This document shows, one piece after another, positions 17,099-26,486 of a stretch of 64,000 nt of DNA. Source of the DNA: WTGJ01 sp965237765 (lineage in GTDB: Bacteria; Chloroflexota; Anaerolineae; Aggregatilineales; Phototrophicaceae); assembly GCA_965237765.1 (NCBI GenBank), contig OZ250157.1:434001-498000 (forward strand). Direction: 5' to 3'. The first letter of the stretch is position 1, and each line of letters opens with the position of its first letter. Below the pieces are notes generated by a model, which searched no databases, had not been told where the DNA came from, and saw only the letters and a program-made list of their open reading frames with translations. The position numbers and the translations under genes were made by a program.

Positions 17099-18295
17099 AT
17101 GCGCGAGCTGGACCAGGCCATCGAATTACAACCGCAACTCAGCGCGTGGCGCCGCAACATCCACCAGCACCCGGAAATTGGTTTCACGGAGGAGCGCACG
17201 CCTGCTTTCGTCAGTGAACGGCTGAGCGAGATGGGCATCCGCCATGAGCGCGGAGTCGGGCGTAATGGCGTCGTCGGGCATATCGGCGAAGGCGCGCCAG
17301 TGATCGGCATCCGCGCCGATATGGACGCTCTTCCTATCCAGGAAGCGAACGACGTCAAATACGCTTCCCAACGGCCGGGCGTCATGCACGCCTGCGGGCA
17401 CGATGCGCATACGGCCATACTGCTTGGCGTCGCACAGATATTGAATGCCAACATCGAGCGGCCGACGGGCGAGGTGCGCTTGCTTTTCCAACCGTGCGAG
17501 GAGGGCTCCGTTTGCCGCGATGAAGAAGGCTACACGGGCGCCGGCCGCATGATGCAGGATGGCGCTCTGAGAAAAATGGACGCGGTCATCGCCTTGCATG
17601 TCTCCAGCGATGTGCCCGTCGGTGTCATCAGCATTGATGATGGCCCAATTCATGCTGCATCTGATACCTTCCACGGCCGCATCCTGGGCGAAGGTTGCCA
17701 CGGCGCGCACCCGAATTCAGGTACTGATCCGATTTATTTACTCGCACATGTCGTACATGCTATCCAGGCGATCCGTTCAAGAAGACTAGATCCTACAGCC
17801 ACATCGGTGATTTCGATTGGCAGTGTACAAGGCGGCAACGCCCCTAACGTAATCCCGGATTCGGTTTCGTTGAGCGGCACCATTCGCAGCTACGATGAAG
17901 CGGTGAGGTCACAGATTCATGAGGAGCTGGAGCGTGCATTCGCCATTACGCGCGCTCATGGTGGTGATTATGAGCTGAACATCATACTCGGTAACCCCGT
18001 CGGCATCAACGACGCGCGCGTGGCCGGCGTCATCCGTCAGGTCGCGCGTCAGGTAGTCGGCGAAGAGGGCACCACGACCGCAGGACCGACGATGGGTGCG
18101 GAGGATTTCTCGCTCATGACGCGTGCCGTGCCCGGGGCCATGTTCCGCCTCGGCGCCAAGCTGGATAAGCGCCACCGCCCGCACCACAGCCCGATTTTCG
18201 ACATCAACGAGCGCGCCTTTCCGCTCGGCGTGGCGATATTGGCGAACACTGCCCAACAATTGCTGCGCGAATTCGCCCACCAAACTGCCACTTAA
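17099..18295 (+). CDS. M20D-family amidohydrolase (hippurate hydrolase-like)
   Basis: A 398-residue zinc metallohydrolase of the M20D group, which cleaves N-acyl or N-carbamoyl amino acids. Motifs: RRNIHQHPEIGFTEERT near the N-terminus, GIRADMDALPIQE, MHACGHDAHTAILLG (metal His/Asp), FQPCEEG (Glu pair) and TMGAEDFSLM (metal ligand region). The normal order and ~400-residue length indicate an intact enzyme. It starts at the ATG at 17099 with GGGAG seven bases upstream, and lies divergently from lutC. An S9 peptidase and an M81 enzyme follow on the same strand, suggesting peptide or amide catabolism. Confidence 0.92.
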   Translation: MRELDQAIELQPQLSAWRRNIHQHPEIGFTEERTPAFVSERLSEMGIRHERGVGRNGVVGHIGEGAPVIGIRADMDALPIQEANDVKYASQRPGVMHACGHDAHTAILLGVAQILNANIERPTGEVRLLFQPCEEGSVCRDEEGYTGAGRMMQDGALRKMDAVIALHVSSDVPVGVISIDDGPIHAASDTFHGRILGEGCHGAHPNSGTDPIYLLAHVVHAIQAIRSRRLDPTATSVISIGSVQGGNAPNVIPDSVSLSGTIRSYDEAVRSQIHEELERAFAITRAHGGDYELNIILGNPVGINDARVAGVIRQVARQVVGEEGTTTAGPTMGAEDFSLMTRAVPGAMFRLGAKLDKRHRPHHSPIFDINERAFPLGVAILANTAQQLLREFAHQTAT

Positions 18296-18360
18296 ATTCG
18301 CATCCCGCGCGGCCAGCGGCTAATATCTGTCAAATTATGAAGCATCCCATGGAGGAAAAT

Positions 18361-20349
18361 ATGGAAACGGCGAACGGCACGCGCCCCATCGAGAAAGACG
18401 ATCTCTTCCGCCTGCGTTTCTTGCAAGCCGCGCGCCTCTCGCCCGACGGCCGGCAAGTTGTCTATGGCATCGGCTACGTGGACGCCGACGAGGAGAAAGA
18501 ATATCACACCCTCTGGCTGCTGGATCTGGCGAGCGGAGAACACCGTCAACTCACCAATGGCGACGCGAGCGACACAGATCCCGCCTGGTCTCCCGATAGC
18601 CGCAGCATCGCCTTCCAATCCACCCGAGGCGGCGCGCTGCAAATCTATATCATCAATACGCGCGGGGGCGAAGCGCGGCAGCTGACGAAAATGCCACAGG
18701 GCGCCAGCGGCCCGGCCTGGTCACCGGATGGGCGACACATCGCTTACACGAGCGGCCCGAGCATGGATACGCCCCTCGACCCGAACAACCCCTTCCGCGT
18801 GACGCGCCACGTATATCGCTTTGATGCTGTCGGATACCTCGACCCCGCGGTGCACGATATCTATGTCATCCATGCGGATGGCGGCGAAGCGCGCCAGATC
18901 ACCAGCGACGCCGCGATGAACGCCAACCCGTGCTGGTCACCCGATGGCCGCCGTTTGCTCTTCAGCGCGACCTTCCAAGCGGATCGGCATTTCGTCTTGT
19001 ATTTGCGCCTCATGGTGGCTGATCTGATTGACGGCAGCATCCATGACGTCTTTGGCGAATGGGGCACGTCGCTGGCGGCCGCCTGGCAGGTGGATGGCGA
19101 GCGGATTGTCTTCGTGGGGCAACCTGACGGCCAGCTCATCGGCAGCAAGAACGATTTGTACACGGTGGTGGCAACAGGCGGCACGCCGGAGAACCGCAGC
19201 GCCGGCATCGAATGGCACGTCGGCGGCGCGAATTATGGTGATATGCCAGCGCGATCGCTGACGCTGTCTCCCTTGGTCGTAGACCCCGCGGGGGAAAATG
19301 CCTACGTCCAGATACAAGAAGGCGGCCATACGGATATCTATCGCATCTCGTTAGCGGGCGAGGAATCATGGTCGCTGCTGCATCAATCCGATGAAGTCCA
19401 TTACACCCAGGACGTGCAGGCGGGCCAATTGCTTTATACCCGCAACAGCACCAACCAACCACCTGAGCTGTATATCAGCGATGTCGATGGCAGCAATGAA
19501 CGCCAACTCACGCAGATCAATGACGAATTCCTGGCCGGTATTGCCCTGCCCGAGTTGCGGCATTTGCAATACATAGGAGAAGACGGCACCGATGTCGAAG
19601 GTTGGGTGATCCTCCCGGCGGGAAGTGAAGGACCCCAACCGGCTGTCTTGTACATCCACGGCGGTCCAAATGCCGCCTATGGCAACTGTTTTGCTTTCGA
19701 TTTTCAAATGCTGGCTGGGGCTGGTTATGCCGTGATGTATTTCAATCACCGCGCATCCACCGGGTATGGACATCGATTTGCCACCATGATCAAAGGAGAT
19801 TGGGGCAACCACGATTATAAAGACTTGATGGCTGGCGTGGATTGCGCCATCGAGAACGGCCTGGTCGATAGCGAGCGCATGGGCGTCTGCGGCACTTCTG
19901 GTGGTGGTAACCTGACTTCTTTTGTGATCGGAAATACCGACCGTTTTAAGGCAGCCATCCCGTGCAACCCGGTAACCAGTTGGTGGAGTTTCTATGGCAC
20001 CAGCGATATTGGCGTCTGGTTCGCACTGGAGCAACTAGGTGGACATCCCTGGGAGATCCCGGAAACATACGCGCGCTGTTCGCCGATCACCTACGCGCAT
20101 AATTGCACGACGCCGACGCTTTGCGTCCAGGCCGAGCACGATTGGCGCTGCCCGGCTGAGCAATCCGAGCAACTCTACGCCACCCTGAAAGCGGTCGGCT
20201 GCCATGTGGAGATGCTTCGCCAGCCCAATGGTTCGCACGGCGCTTCCACCAATGGCGAGCCCATCATGCGCCGCGTGCACAATGAAGCGATGCTCGATTG
20301 GTTCAATCATTACCTGCTCGGGCACGACCGTCGCGACGATATCGTCTGA
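18361..20349 (+). CDS. S9-family prolyl oligopeptidase / acylaminoacyl-peptidase
   Basis: A 662-residue serine peptidase. The N-terminal half is a beta-propeller with recurring TolB-like blades (AWSPDSRSIAFQSTRGG, AWSPDGRHIAYTSG, CWSPDGRRLLFSATF). The C-terminal alpha/beta-hydrolase domain has HGGPNAAYG and nucleophile motif GTSGGGN (Ser513), with Asp594 (QAEHDWRCP) and His626 (NGSHGAS) completing the triad. GTSGGG instead of the commoner GxSYGG is a mild deviation. I start at 18361 because GGAGGA precedes it; an ATG at 18337 is in frame. No signal peptide is visible, so it probably acts in the cytoplasm on imported peptides. Confidence 0.92.
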   Translation: METANGTRPIEKDDLFRLRFLQAARLSPDGRQVVYGIGYVDADEEKEYHTLWLLDLASGEHRQLTNGDASDTDPAWSPDSRSIAFQSTRGGALQIYIINTRGGEARQLTKMPQGASGPAWSPDGRHIAYTSGPSMDTPLDPNNPFRVTRHVYRFDAVGYLDPAVHDIYVIHADGGEARQITSDAAMNANPCWSPDGRRLLFSATFQADRHFVLYLRLMVADLIDGSIHDVFGEWGTSLAAAWQVDGERIVFVGQPDGQLIGSKNDLYTVVATGGTPENRSAGIEWHVGGANYGDMPARSLTLSPLVVDPAGENAYVQIQEGGHTDIYRISLAGEESWSLLHQSDEVHYTQDVQAGQLLYTRNSTNQPPELYISDVDGSNERQLTQINDEFLAGIALPELRHLQYIGEDGTDVEGWVILPAGSEGPQPAVLYIHGGPNAAYGNCFAFDFQMLAGAGYAVMYFNHRASTGYGHRFATMIKGDWGNHDYKDLMAGVDCAIENGLVDSERMGVCGTSGGGNLTSFVIGNTDRFKAAIPCNPVTSWWSFYGTSDIGVWFALEQLGGHPWEIPETYARCSPITYAHNCTTPTLCVQAEHDWRCPAEQSEQLYATLKAVGCHVEMLRQPNGSHGASTNGEPIMRRVHNEAMLDWFNHYLLGHDRRDDIV

Positions 20350-20369
20350 TCGCATCTCAGGAGGCTCAC

Positions 20370-21848
20370 ATGGTCCGCGTGTTTTGCGCTTCGCTCGCCA
20401 CTGAAACGAACACTTTCTCTCCCATCCCCACCGGCCTGGAGGATTTCGACATCATCCGCGCCGCTGAACGGACCGAGGAAGATTGGGATAGCCTTTTCAG
20501 CCGCGAGGGGGTCTTCCGCAATCTCTCGTTGGAGCGCGGCTGGGAATTCGTGATGTCGCTTTCCGCCTTCGCACAACCCGCTGGCAAGACCGTGCGAGCG
20601 GTATACGAAAATTTGCGCGATGAATTCCTGGATGATCTGCGCGCCGCTATGCCGGTGGAAATCGTGTTCTTGCCGCTGCATGGCTCCATGATCGCCGACG
20701 GCTACGACGATTGCGAAACGGACATGATCCACCGCGTGCGTGAAATCGTCGGCCCGGACGTCAAAATCGGCGTTCACCTCGACCCGCACTGCGACGTCAC
20801 CGAGCAGATGTGCGAAGAAGCAGACGCTATCATCCTCATGAAGGAATACCCACATTCGGACGGTGTTCCGCGCGCCGAAGAGCTCTTCGCTATCATCGCC
20901 GACACCTATGAAGGCAAAATCAACCCTGTAATGCGCATGCACGATTGCCGCATGGTCGGTCTCTTCATGACACCCGTCCAACCCATGCGTGGTTTCGTCG
21001 ACCATATGCACGCGCGTGAAGAGGAAGACGGCGTGCTCTCCTGCTCGCTCGTGCATTGCTTCCCCTGGGCGGACGTGCCAACTACGGGGACGCGCACCCT
21101 GGTCATCACAAACGACGACGCGGCGCTGGCCGAACGCGTCGCCGCGGAGCTGGCCGGCGAACTATTCAAAATTCGCCATAACGTCGCTTCCACTTCGCGG
21201 CCTATGGAAGAGACCTTCCGACGCGCGTTGGCCGTTGACCGGGGCGGCAAACCCGTCGTCATCGCCGACCAAGCCGACAACGCCGGCGGCGGCGCAACCT
21301 CGGATTCCACCTTCGTGTTGCGATATATGCTCGAACAGGGCATCGGCGACGCCTGCATCGGCATGATCTGGGATCCAATCGCCGTGCGGGTCGCTTTTGC
21401 GGCTGGTGAAGGAGCGGAGTTGGACATGCGCATCGGCGGCAAGATGGGGCCCAGCAGCGGCGATCCGCTCGATTTGCGCGTCCGCGTGCTCGGTCTGCAA
21501 CGCAATATGGATCAAATCGTCAATTGGGATGAGCGAGAAAACCGCATTCCCCTTGGCGATACCTGCGCGCTGCGCACCGCGAACGACATCAACCTCGTGC
21601 TCATCAGCAAGCGCACGCAGTTGCTGTCGCCGCAAGTCTTCAGCCATTTCGGGCTGGAGCCGGAGCGGCGCTCCTTCCTCATCGTCAAGTCCACACAGCA
21701 TTTCTACGGCTCGTTCGCGCCGATCGCCTCAGAGGTGTTTTATATGTCCGCGCCAGGCTCCATCCCGCCGCAATTCGCCGAAATCCCCTACGAACGCGTG
21801 GACATGCACAAGTTCCCCTGGCTGGATGACCCTTTCGCGGAGGACTAG
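20370..21848 (+). CDS. M81 family metallopeptidase (MlrC-like)
   Basis: A 492-residue protein matching the MlrC/M81 family throughout: ASLATETNTFSPIPTG at the start, FLPLHGSMIADGYDDCE, GVHLDPHCDVTEQM (metal ligands), ILMKEYPHSD, and DQADNAGGGATSDSTFVLR. Characterised members cut linearised microcystin or related small peptides; most have unknown amide substrates. A strong AGGAGG site precedes the ATG at 20370, and the gene follows the S9 peptidase by 20 bases, so the two are probably cotranscribed. Its stop abuts the stop of the convergent glpD. Confidence 0.93.
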   Translation: MVRVFCASLATETNTFSPIPTGLEDFDIIRAAERTEEDWDSLFSREGVFRNLSLERGWEFVMSLSAFAQPAGKTVRAVYENLRDEFLDDLRAAMPVEIVFLPLHGSMIADGYDDCETDMIHRVREIVGPDVKIGVHLDPHCDVTEQMCEEADAIILMKEYPHSDGVPRAEELFAIIADTYEGKINPVMRMHDCRMVGLFMTPVQPMRGFVDHMHAREEEDGVLSCSLVHCFPWADVPTTGTRTLVITNDDAALAERVAAELAGELFKIRHNVASTSRPMEETFRRALAVDRGGKPVVIADQADNAGGGATSDSTFVLRYMLEQGIGDACIGMIWDPIAVRVAFAAGEGAELDMRIGGKMGPSSGDPLDLRVRVLGLQRNMDQIVNWDERENRIPLGDTCALRTANDINLVLISKRTQLLSPQVFSHFGLEPERRSFLIVKSTQHFYGSFAPIASEVFYMSAPGSIPPQFAEIPYERVDMHKFPWLDDPFAED

Positions 21849-23546
21849 CTAGAGGTCGAGGCCGTGCCGTTCGCGCAGGATTTTCTCCGCGCGGGCGATT
21901 TCGCGTTCCATTCGCGTTGCATCCCAACCCAGGGTTGCGCCCACGATGCTGGCGGTTTCCAAGAGAAGCTCCACCGTGATTTCGCCGCGGAAGGCGAGGA
22001 GAGTGCGCCTCAGCAGCAGGTCGTCCAGATGGCAGACGCGGTCCTGCCGCGCCAGCCGGGCAATTTCGCCGCGAGCGTAAGCGGGAGCATGGGCAAGGGG
22101 GGAAGCGTCGGTCGGCGAGATGGCGAATGCCAATTCGCTCGCCCACGCGCCATAGCGTTCTAACCAGCGCGCCAGCCAGGCATCATCGTGCCCCGTCTCG
22201 GCCGCCAATTCCGCGACCCAATCCCCCCGCGCCGCCGCGCCCATAGGGAAATCGCGTCCGCCGCCAATCGCTACGCGCGCGCTACTGCCACGATACGCCT
22301 GCCCCAATTGCGCCAGCGCCCAACGCGCCGCCTCCTCGCTGAAGGCGCGGAAGTTCGTCCACTTGCCGCCGATGAGCGAGGCGATCGGGAAAAGGCGTTC
22401 GGCCGTCGGCGTTATGACGCGCAGGCTGTGGTCACGGCTGACGTCACCCGCGCGCCCAGCCGCCGCCGGCAACGGTCGCACTCCGCAATACCGAAAGACG
22501 ATATCAGCAGTCGTGAAGGTCAGACTCGGGAAAAGCCAGCGCAACGCGCCGAGCAAATACTCCACCTCTTCATCGCTGCACACGGCCTCATCTGGCTGCG
22601 CGATGCGAATATCGGTCGTGCCGACCAGGACGCGCTCTGCCAGCGGATAGCATAGCAAGATGCGCCGGTCCGCATACTCGAAATAGATCATCTCGCCCTG
22701 GAGCGCCTCGAGCAGGGCATCGTGTCGCAAGACAAGATGTGAACCTTTCGTGCCGCCGATATAGCGCGTGTTCTCTCCCAGTTGCTCGTTCGCGAAATCG
22801 ATCCAGGCACCGCTGGCATTCAAGACCACCTGCGGACGGATCACGATTTCTTCGCCAGTGAAACCCTCGCGCAAATAGACGCGCTCGCCTTCGGCGCGCG
22901 TGGCGGCAACATAATTCAGCGCGAGCGCATCGGGTTGGGTGGCGCGCGCATCCTGCAGCAAATCTAGCGCGATGCGTTCTGGCTGCGGCATCCAGGCATC
23001 GTAATAGACGGCCGTCGCGTGGATATTGGGGGTCAGCGCGGGCCGTTTTTGCAGGGATGCCCGCCGACCAGCGAAGCGATGCCCGGGCAAGCGCCGCCCG
23101 CGCCGCGTGTAGAAATCGTAAAACGAGAGGCCTAGTTTCACGAGCAGGGCGCCGCGCGTGGTCGGCAGGCCGCCCCACCCCAGAAAGCGCAGCGGCGCAT
23201 TCCACAAACCCGACCAGCGCGAAAAGAGCGGTAACGTAATCGCCATTGGGAAGGCGGCATGCGGCGCGTTGGCGAGCAGGCGATCGCGCTCCCGCAGGGC
23301 TTCGCCCACCAGGCGGAATTCGCCATTCTCCAGATAACGCAAACCGCCATGGAGGAGGCGGGAGGAAGCACTGCTGGCGCCGGAGCAGAAGTCACCGCGC
23401 TCGGCCAGGACAGCCGGGATTCCCTGCAACGCCAGTTCTCGCAATGCGCCAATGCCAACGATACCGCCGCCGATGATGAGGACTTGGCAGCGTTCCCGCT
23501 CGCGCAAGGCAGCCAGATCAGTTGCGCGCGGCGTTTCGCCTAGCAT
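21849..23546 (-). CDS. glpD: Aerobic glycerol-3-phosphate dehydrogenase
   Basis: A 565-residue FAD-dependent dehydrogenase that oxidises sn-glycerol-3-phosphate to dihydroxyacetone phosphate and passes electrons to quinone at the membrane. It has the dinucleotide fold IIGGGIVGIGALRELALQG, the family motif SSRLLHGGLRYLENGEF, GGTKGSHLVLR, FPYADRRILLCYPL-like text and RYCGVRPLP. The C-terminal ~120-residue DAO_C domain includes CHLDDLLLRRTLLAF. The start at 23546 gives a seven-base overlap with the upstream acyltransferase; the much longer open frame to 24152 merely shadows that gene. Pairing with plsC suggests glycerophospholipid turnover. Confidence 0.94.
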   Translation of the reverse strand: MLGETPRATDLAALRERERCQVLIIGGGIVGIGALRELALQGIPAVLAERGDFCSGASSASSRLLHGGLRYLENGEFRLVGEALRERDRLLANAPHAAFPMAITLPLFSRWSGLWNAPLRFLGWGGLPTTRGALLVKLGLSFYDFYTRRGRRLPGHRFAGRRASLQKRPALTPNIHATAVYYDAWMPQPERIALDLLQDARATQPDALALNYVAATRAEGERVYLREGFTGEEIVIRPQVVLNASGAWIDFANEQLGENTRYIGGTKGSHLVLRHDALLEALQGEMIYFEYADRRILLCYPLAERVLVGTTDIRIAQPDEAVCSDEEVEYLLGALRWLFPSLTFTTADIVFRYCGVRPLPAAAGRAGDVSRDHSLRVITPTAERLFPIASLIGGKWTNFRAFSEEAARWALAQLGQAYRGSSARVAIGGGRDFPMGAAARGDWVAELAAETGHDDAWLARWLERYGAWASELAFAISPTDASPLAHAPAYARGEIARLARQDRVCHLDDLLLRRTLLAFRGEITVELLLETASIVGATLGWDATRMEREIARAEKILRERHGLDL

Positions 23547-24247
23547 GGCGAGGCGGCGCTTTGCGGGCCGCATTCGCCGATGAGTGGATGGCCACGGTAG
23601 ACGCCGTGGTAGCGCTCGGGCAAGAGGGCGGCGATCGCGCACATGATGCGCTCGGTATATTCCGTAAGCTGGCGAGCGCTGGCACGGCCGGCCGGGAAAC
23701 GCAAAGGCGCGCCCACGCACAATCGCACCGCCGGCCGCCAGTTCCGGAAGAGTTGCTCTGTCCCATAAATCGCAATTGGCACCACAGGCAGGCCCGCGCG
23801 CGTCGCCAGGTAGGCGGCGCCATCCCTCCCAGGCTGCAGGCCGCCAGTGCGGCTTCGGCGTCCTTCGACCGCGACTCCGAAACAATGGCCGGCCCGCAAG
23901 ATCGCCAGCGCGCGCCGCAAGGCTTGCCGGTCTGGCGCGTCCTGATCGACCCAAACCGGCGAACCTAGATAGAAAAAGGGCGCCAACCAGGTGCGGTGAT
24001 ACTTGCGCGCTGTGAAGCCGGGGAAATCTCCCAACGCCGCGCTCATCACGACGGGATCGTAATATGAGAGGTGGTTGCAGGCATAAATGACCGCGCCCAC
24101 TGGCAACTGCTCTCGCCCACACGCGCGAAACTGGCATAACGCCGCCAACCAAGCGCGCATGAGGTAAGGCAGGCCGGGCAGGGGCCGTTTGAAAAGACGC
24201 AGCGTATTGCCCGCAGGATGCTCACTGGCGCTGCGCTTCTCGTTCAC
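23540..24247 (-). CDS. plsC: 1-acyl-glycerol-3-phosphate acyltransferase (PlsC-like)
   Basis: A 235-residue membrane-associated acyltransferase. It shows the NHx4D catalytic motif as NHLSYYDP, the second block GSPVWVDQD, the third block VEGRRSRTGGLQPG and the fourth block VVPIAIYGTEQL, the standard order for PlsC. It acylates lysophosphatidate to phosphatidate. The start is a GTG at 24247 overlapping the stop of the upstream small membrane gene (the ATGTGA context), with GGAG about six bases upstream. It overlaps glpD by seven bases at the 3' end. Confidence 0.9.
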   Translation of the reverse strand: MNEKRSASEHPAGNTLRLFKRPLPGLPYLMRAWLAALCQFRACGREQLPVGAVIYACNHLSYYDPVVMSAALGDFPGFTARKYHRTWLAPFFYLGSPVWVDQDAPDRQALRRALAILRAGHCFGVAVEGRRSRTGGLQPGRDGAAYLATRAGLPVVPIAIYGTEQLFRNWRPAVRLCVGAPLRFPAGRASARQLTEYTERIMCAIAALLPERYHGVYRGHPLIGECGPQSAASPC

Positions 24248-24411
24248 ATACTGCTCCGCGCCAGTCCGATCACGATCATGATGACCAATCCCGACACGAG
24301 GCCCAGGGAAACGCCCAGTTCCAGGTTGCCCAACAACAAACCGCTGAGCAACCCGACCGCCATTCCCAGCGCCATGGCCGGCAACAGCCATTTGCTCCGC
24401 TGCTCCAGCAT
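24244..24411 (-). CDS. Small (55-residue) two-TM membrane protein coupled to plsC
   Basis: A short open frame: ATG at 24411, ending MLEQ...ARSSM at a TGA that overlaps the plsC GTG. Nearly all residues after the first eight are hydrophobic, in two stretches (LLPAMALGMAVGLLSGLLLG and LGVSLGLVSGLVIMIVIGLA) with Gly-rich helix-packing patterns. An AAGGGG element sits about eight bases before the ATG. Coupling to plsC and glpD suggests a role at the membrane in lipid synthesis, but no family is recognised. The hydrophobic periodicity and coupling make it likely to be real. Confidence 0.65.
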   Translation of the reverse strand: MLEQRSKWLLPAMALGMAVGLLSGLLLGNLELGVSLGLVSGLVIMIVIGLARSSM

Positions 24412-24487
24412 AATTGGCACCCCTTCAAACGACGCAGTATAGCGCGCGCCGCGGCGGGTGAGAGTAGGCCAGCCGCGCCGGCCGCGC

Positions 24488-24493
24488 TAGATT
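24488..24493 (+). promoter_or_regulatory. Putative -10 box of the TagO/WecA-like gene
   Basis: TAGATT ends eight bases before the ATG at 24502, which would place transcription start at or next to the start codon (leaderless or near-leaderless). No -35 match is convincing. Confidence 0.35.
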
Positions 24494-24501
24494 CAAGGGC
24501 G

Positions 24502-25521
24502 ATGCTCACTTTCCCAATCGCGCCGATGCTCGTCTTCGGCTTCCTGGCCACCGTGCTGCTCACGCCCCTTTCGCGCGTGTTGGCCTATCGTCTGGGCATC
24601 GTCAAGGCGCCCGACCGTTCGCGCGATCTGCACACGCGCACCATGCCGCTGCTCGGCGGCCTGGCCATCTTCATCGCTTTCGCGCTCGCCCTCTTGCTCT
24701 TCAGCCCGCAGCGCTGGTTAGCAGAATTATTGGCCATCCTGCTCGGCACCACGCTTGTCGGCGCCATCGGCCTGCTGGACGACCGCTATTCCCTACCCTG
24801 GGGACTGCGCCTGCTGGTCATGGCCATCGCCGCCCTCATCCTCATCGCTAACAATATCCAGATCCGCCTATTTCATCAGGATTGGTTGGATATCCCGCTC
24901 ACCATCATATGGGTGCTGACTCTGGTGAACGCGCTGAATTTCATGGATAACATGGATGGCCTCTCTGCAGGGACGACGGCGATATGCGCGGGCGCCATCA
25001 CCATCATCGCCTATTCGCAGGGGCAATACCTGGTGAGCGCGCTGGCCGCTTCGTTGACGGGGAGCGCGCTCGGCTTCCTGGTCTTCAACTTCTACCCGAG
25101 CAGCAGCTTTATGGGCGATATGGGCGCTTATGTGCTCGGCTTTGTGCTGGCGGTGAGCGCCATAAAGCTGACTTTCAGCAACCAGCCATTGAGCGTCAGT
25201 TGGATGGTGCCGCTCTTCGCGTTGGCCTTGCCGCTCTTCGATATCTCGCTGGTGATCTTCACCCGCCTGGTGGAGGGCCGCTCACCCTGGCAAGGCGGCC
25301 GCGACCATAGCTCGCATCGCTTGATGGCCGCCGGCTTCGGGCAACGGCAAACGCTACTGCTGCTCTATGCGCTGGCGGCGGCTATGGGTGCGCTCGCTCT
25401 CTATATCAGCGCAGCGTCGACCGAACGGGCCCTGCGCGCGGGGATTGGCGGTTTCGTAGCCTTGGGCGCGCTCTTCCTGGCGATGCTATGGCTGCGCGCG
25501 CGCTACGAGGAAGGCGGCTGA
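24502..25521 (+). CDS. MraY/WecA/TagO-family undecaprenyl-phosphate GlcNAc-1-phosphate transferase
   Basis: A 339-residue polytopic enzyme (about ten TM helices) that moves a sugar-1-phosphate from a UDP-sugar to undecaprenyl phosphate, the first committed step of a surface glycan. Family motifs in order: PDRSRDLHTRTMPLLGGLAIF, GLLDDRYSLPWGLRL (DD metal/lipid site), NALNFMDNMDGLSAG (catalytic DNMDG), FMGDMGAYVLGF, and GGRDHSSHRL (His-rich cytoplasmic loop). The text is WecA/TagO-like, not MraY-like. Its TGA overlaps the epimerase ATG (TGATG), and the following glycosyltransferases likely build on its product. Confidence 0.92.
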   Translation: MLTFPIAPMLVFGFLATVLLTPLSRVLAYRLGIVKAPDRSRDLHTRTMPLLGGLAIFIAFALALLLFSPQRWLAELLAILLGTTLVGAIGLLDDRYSLPWGLRLLVMAIAALILIANNIQIRLFHQDWLDIPLTIIWVLTLVNALNFMDNMDGLSAGTTAICAGAITIIAYSQGQYLVSALAASLTGSALGFLVFNFYPSSSFMGDMGAYVLGFVLAVSAIKLTFSNQPLSVSWMVPLFALALPLFDISLVIFTRLVEGRSPWQGGRDHSSHRLMAAGFGQRQTLLLLYALAAAMGALALYISAASTERALRAGIGGFVALGALFLAMLWLRARYEEGG

Positions 25522-26480
25522 TGGCAGCCTGGATTGTGCCTGGAACCGCTGTCGTCACTGGCGGCGCGGGCTTCATCGGCTCGCACCTGGTCGAGCGTTT
25601 GCTGGCCGAGGGCTATCGCGTGCGCGTGCTGGATAACCTCTCCACTGGCAACCGCGAAAACCTCAACGACATTTCCGGACCGCTGGATTTTCACGAGGGC
25701 TCCATCACCGATCGCGCCGTTTTGCGCGATATTCTCCGCGGCGCTGAGTTGGTCTTTCACCTGGCCGCCCTCCCCAGCGTCGCCCGCAGCCTGAGCGACC
25801 CCGCGCGCGCACACGAGCAACTGGTAACCGGCACGCTCAACGTATTGCTGGAGGCGCGCGACGCGGGCGCGCGGCGCCTGGTTTACGGCGCATCCTCCTC
25901 CGCTTATGGCGACGCGGCGAGCGAACGCAAGCATGAAACCATACCGCCGCAACCCATCTCTCCCTATGCGGCGGCGAAACTGGCCGGCGAATACTATTGC
26001 CAGGTCTTTGCGCGCGTGTATGGCCTGGAGGCGGTCTCGCTGCGCTATTTCAACGTCTTTGGGCCGCGACAAGACCCGGATTCGGAATACGCCGCCGTCA
26101 TCCCACGCTTTGTATGTGACATGTTGGCTGGCCAAGGGCCGACCATCTTCGGCGATGGCCGGCAATCGCGCGATTTCACTTTCGTAGCCAACGTCGTCGA
26201 TGGCAATATGCTCGCCGCGCGGGCGCCGGATATCAGCGGCCTCACGCTCAATATCGCCACGGGCACGCGCATTCGCGTGCTCGATTTGGTCGCCCAGCTC
26301 AACGACATCCTCGGTACCCAGATCGCGCCCATCCATAGCGAACCGCGGCGCGGCGATATCCGCCATTCTCTCGCCGATATCACAGAGGCGGAGCAGCGCC
26401 TATCCTATCGGCCGCGCGTCGACTTCGCGGAGGGATTGCGGCGCACGGTGGATTGGTTCGCTGAGCGGCGCGCGCGCTAA
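25521..26480 (+). CDS. NAD-dependent sugar epimerase (UDP-glucose 4-epimerase family)
   Basis: A 319-residue extended short-chain dehydrogenase/reductase. It has the NAD fold VVTGGAGFIGSHLVERLL, the LAALPSVARSLSDP loop, the catalytic SYK pattern (GASSSAYG ... ISPYAAAKLAGEYY) and the FGPRQDPDSEYAAVIPRF substrate loop characteristic of WbpP/GalE-like 4-epimerases. It supplies an epimerised UDP-hexose or N-acetylhexosamine for the glycan made by the neighbouring enzymes. The start at 25521 is set by the one-base overlap with the preceding stop; the frame is open upstream. Confidence 0.92.
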   Translation: MAAWIVPGTAVVTGGAGFIGSHLVERLLAEGYRVRVLDNLSTGNRENLNDISGPLDFHEGSITDRAVLRDILRGAELVFHLAALPSVARSLSDPARAHEQLVTGTLNVLLEARDAGARRLVYGASSSAYGDAASERKHETIPPQPISPYAAAKLAGEYYCQVFARVYGLEAVSLRYFNVFGPRQDPDSEYAAVIPRFVCDMLAGQGPTIFGDGRQSRDFTFVANVVDGNMLAARAPDISGLTLNIATGTRIRVLDLVAQLNDILGTQIAPIHSEPRRGDIRHSLADITEAEQRLSYRPRVDFAEGLRRTVDWFAERRAR

Positions 26481-26486
26481 CCGCTC

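Noticed and set aside
23547..24152. A 200-residue N-terminal extension of glpD.
   Set aside because: It is antiphase shadow of plsC; dehydrogenase homology begins at 23546 with the FAD fold right after.
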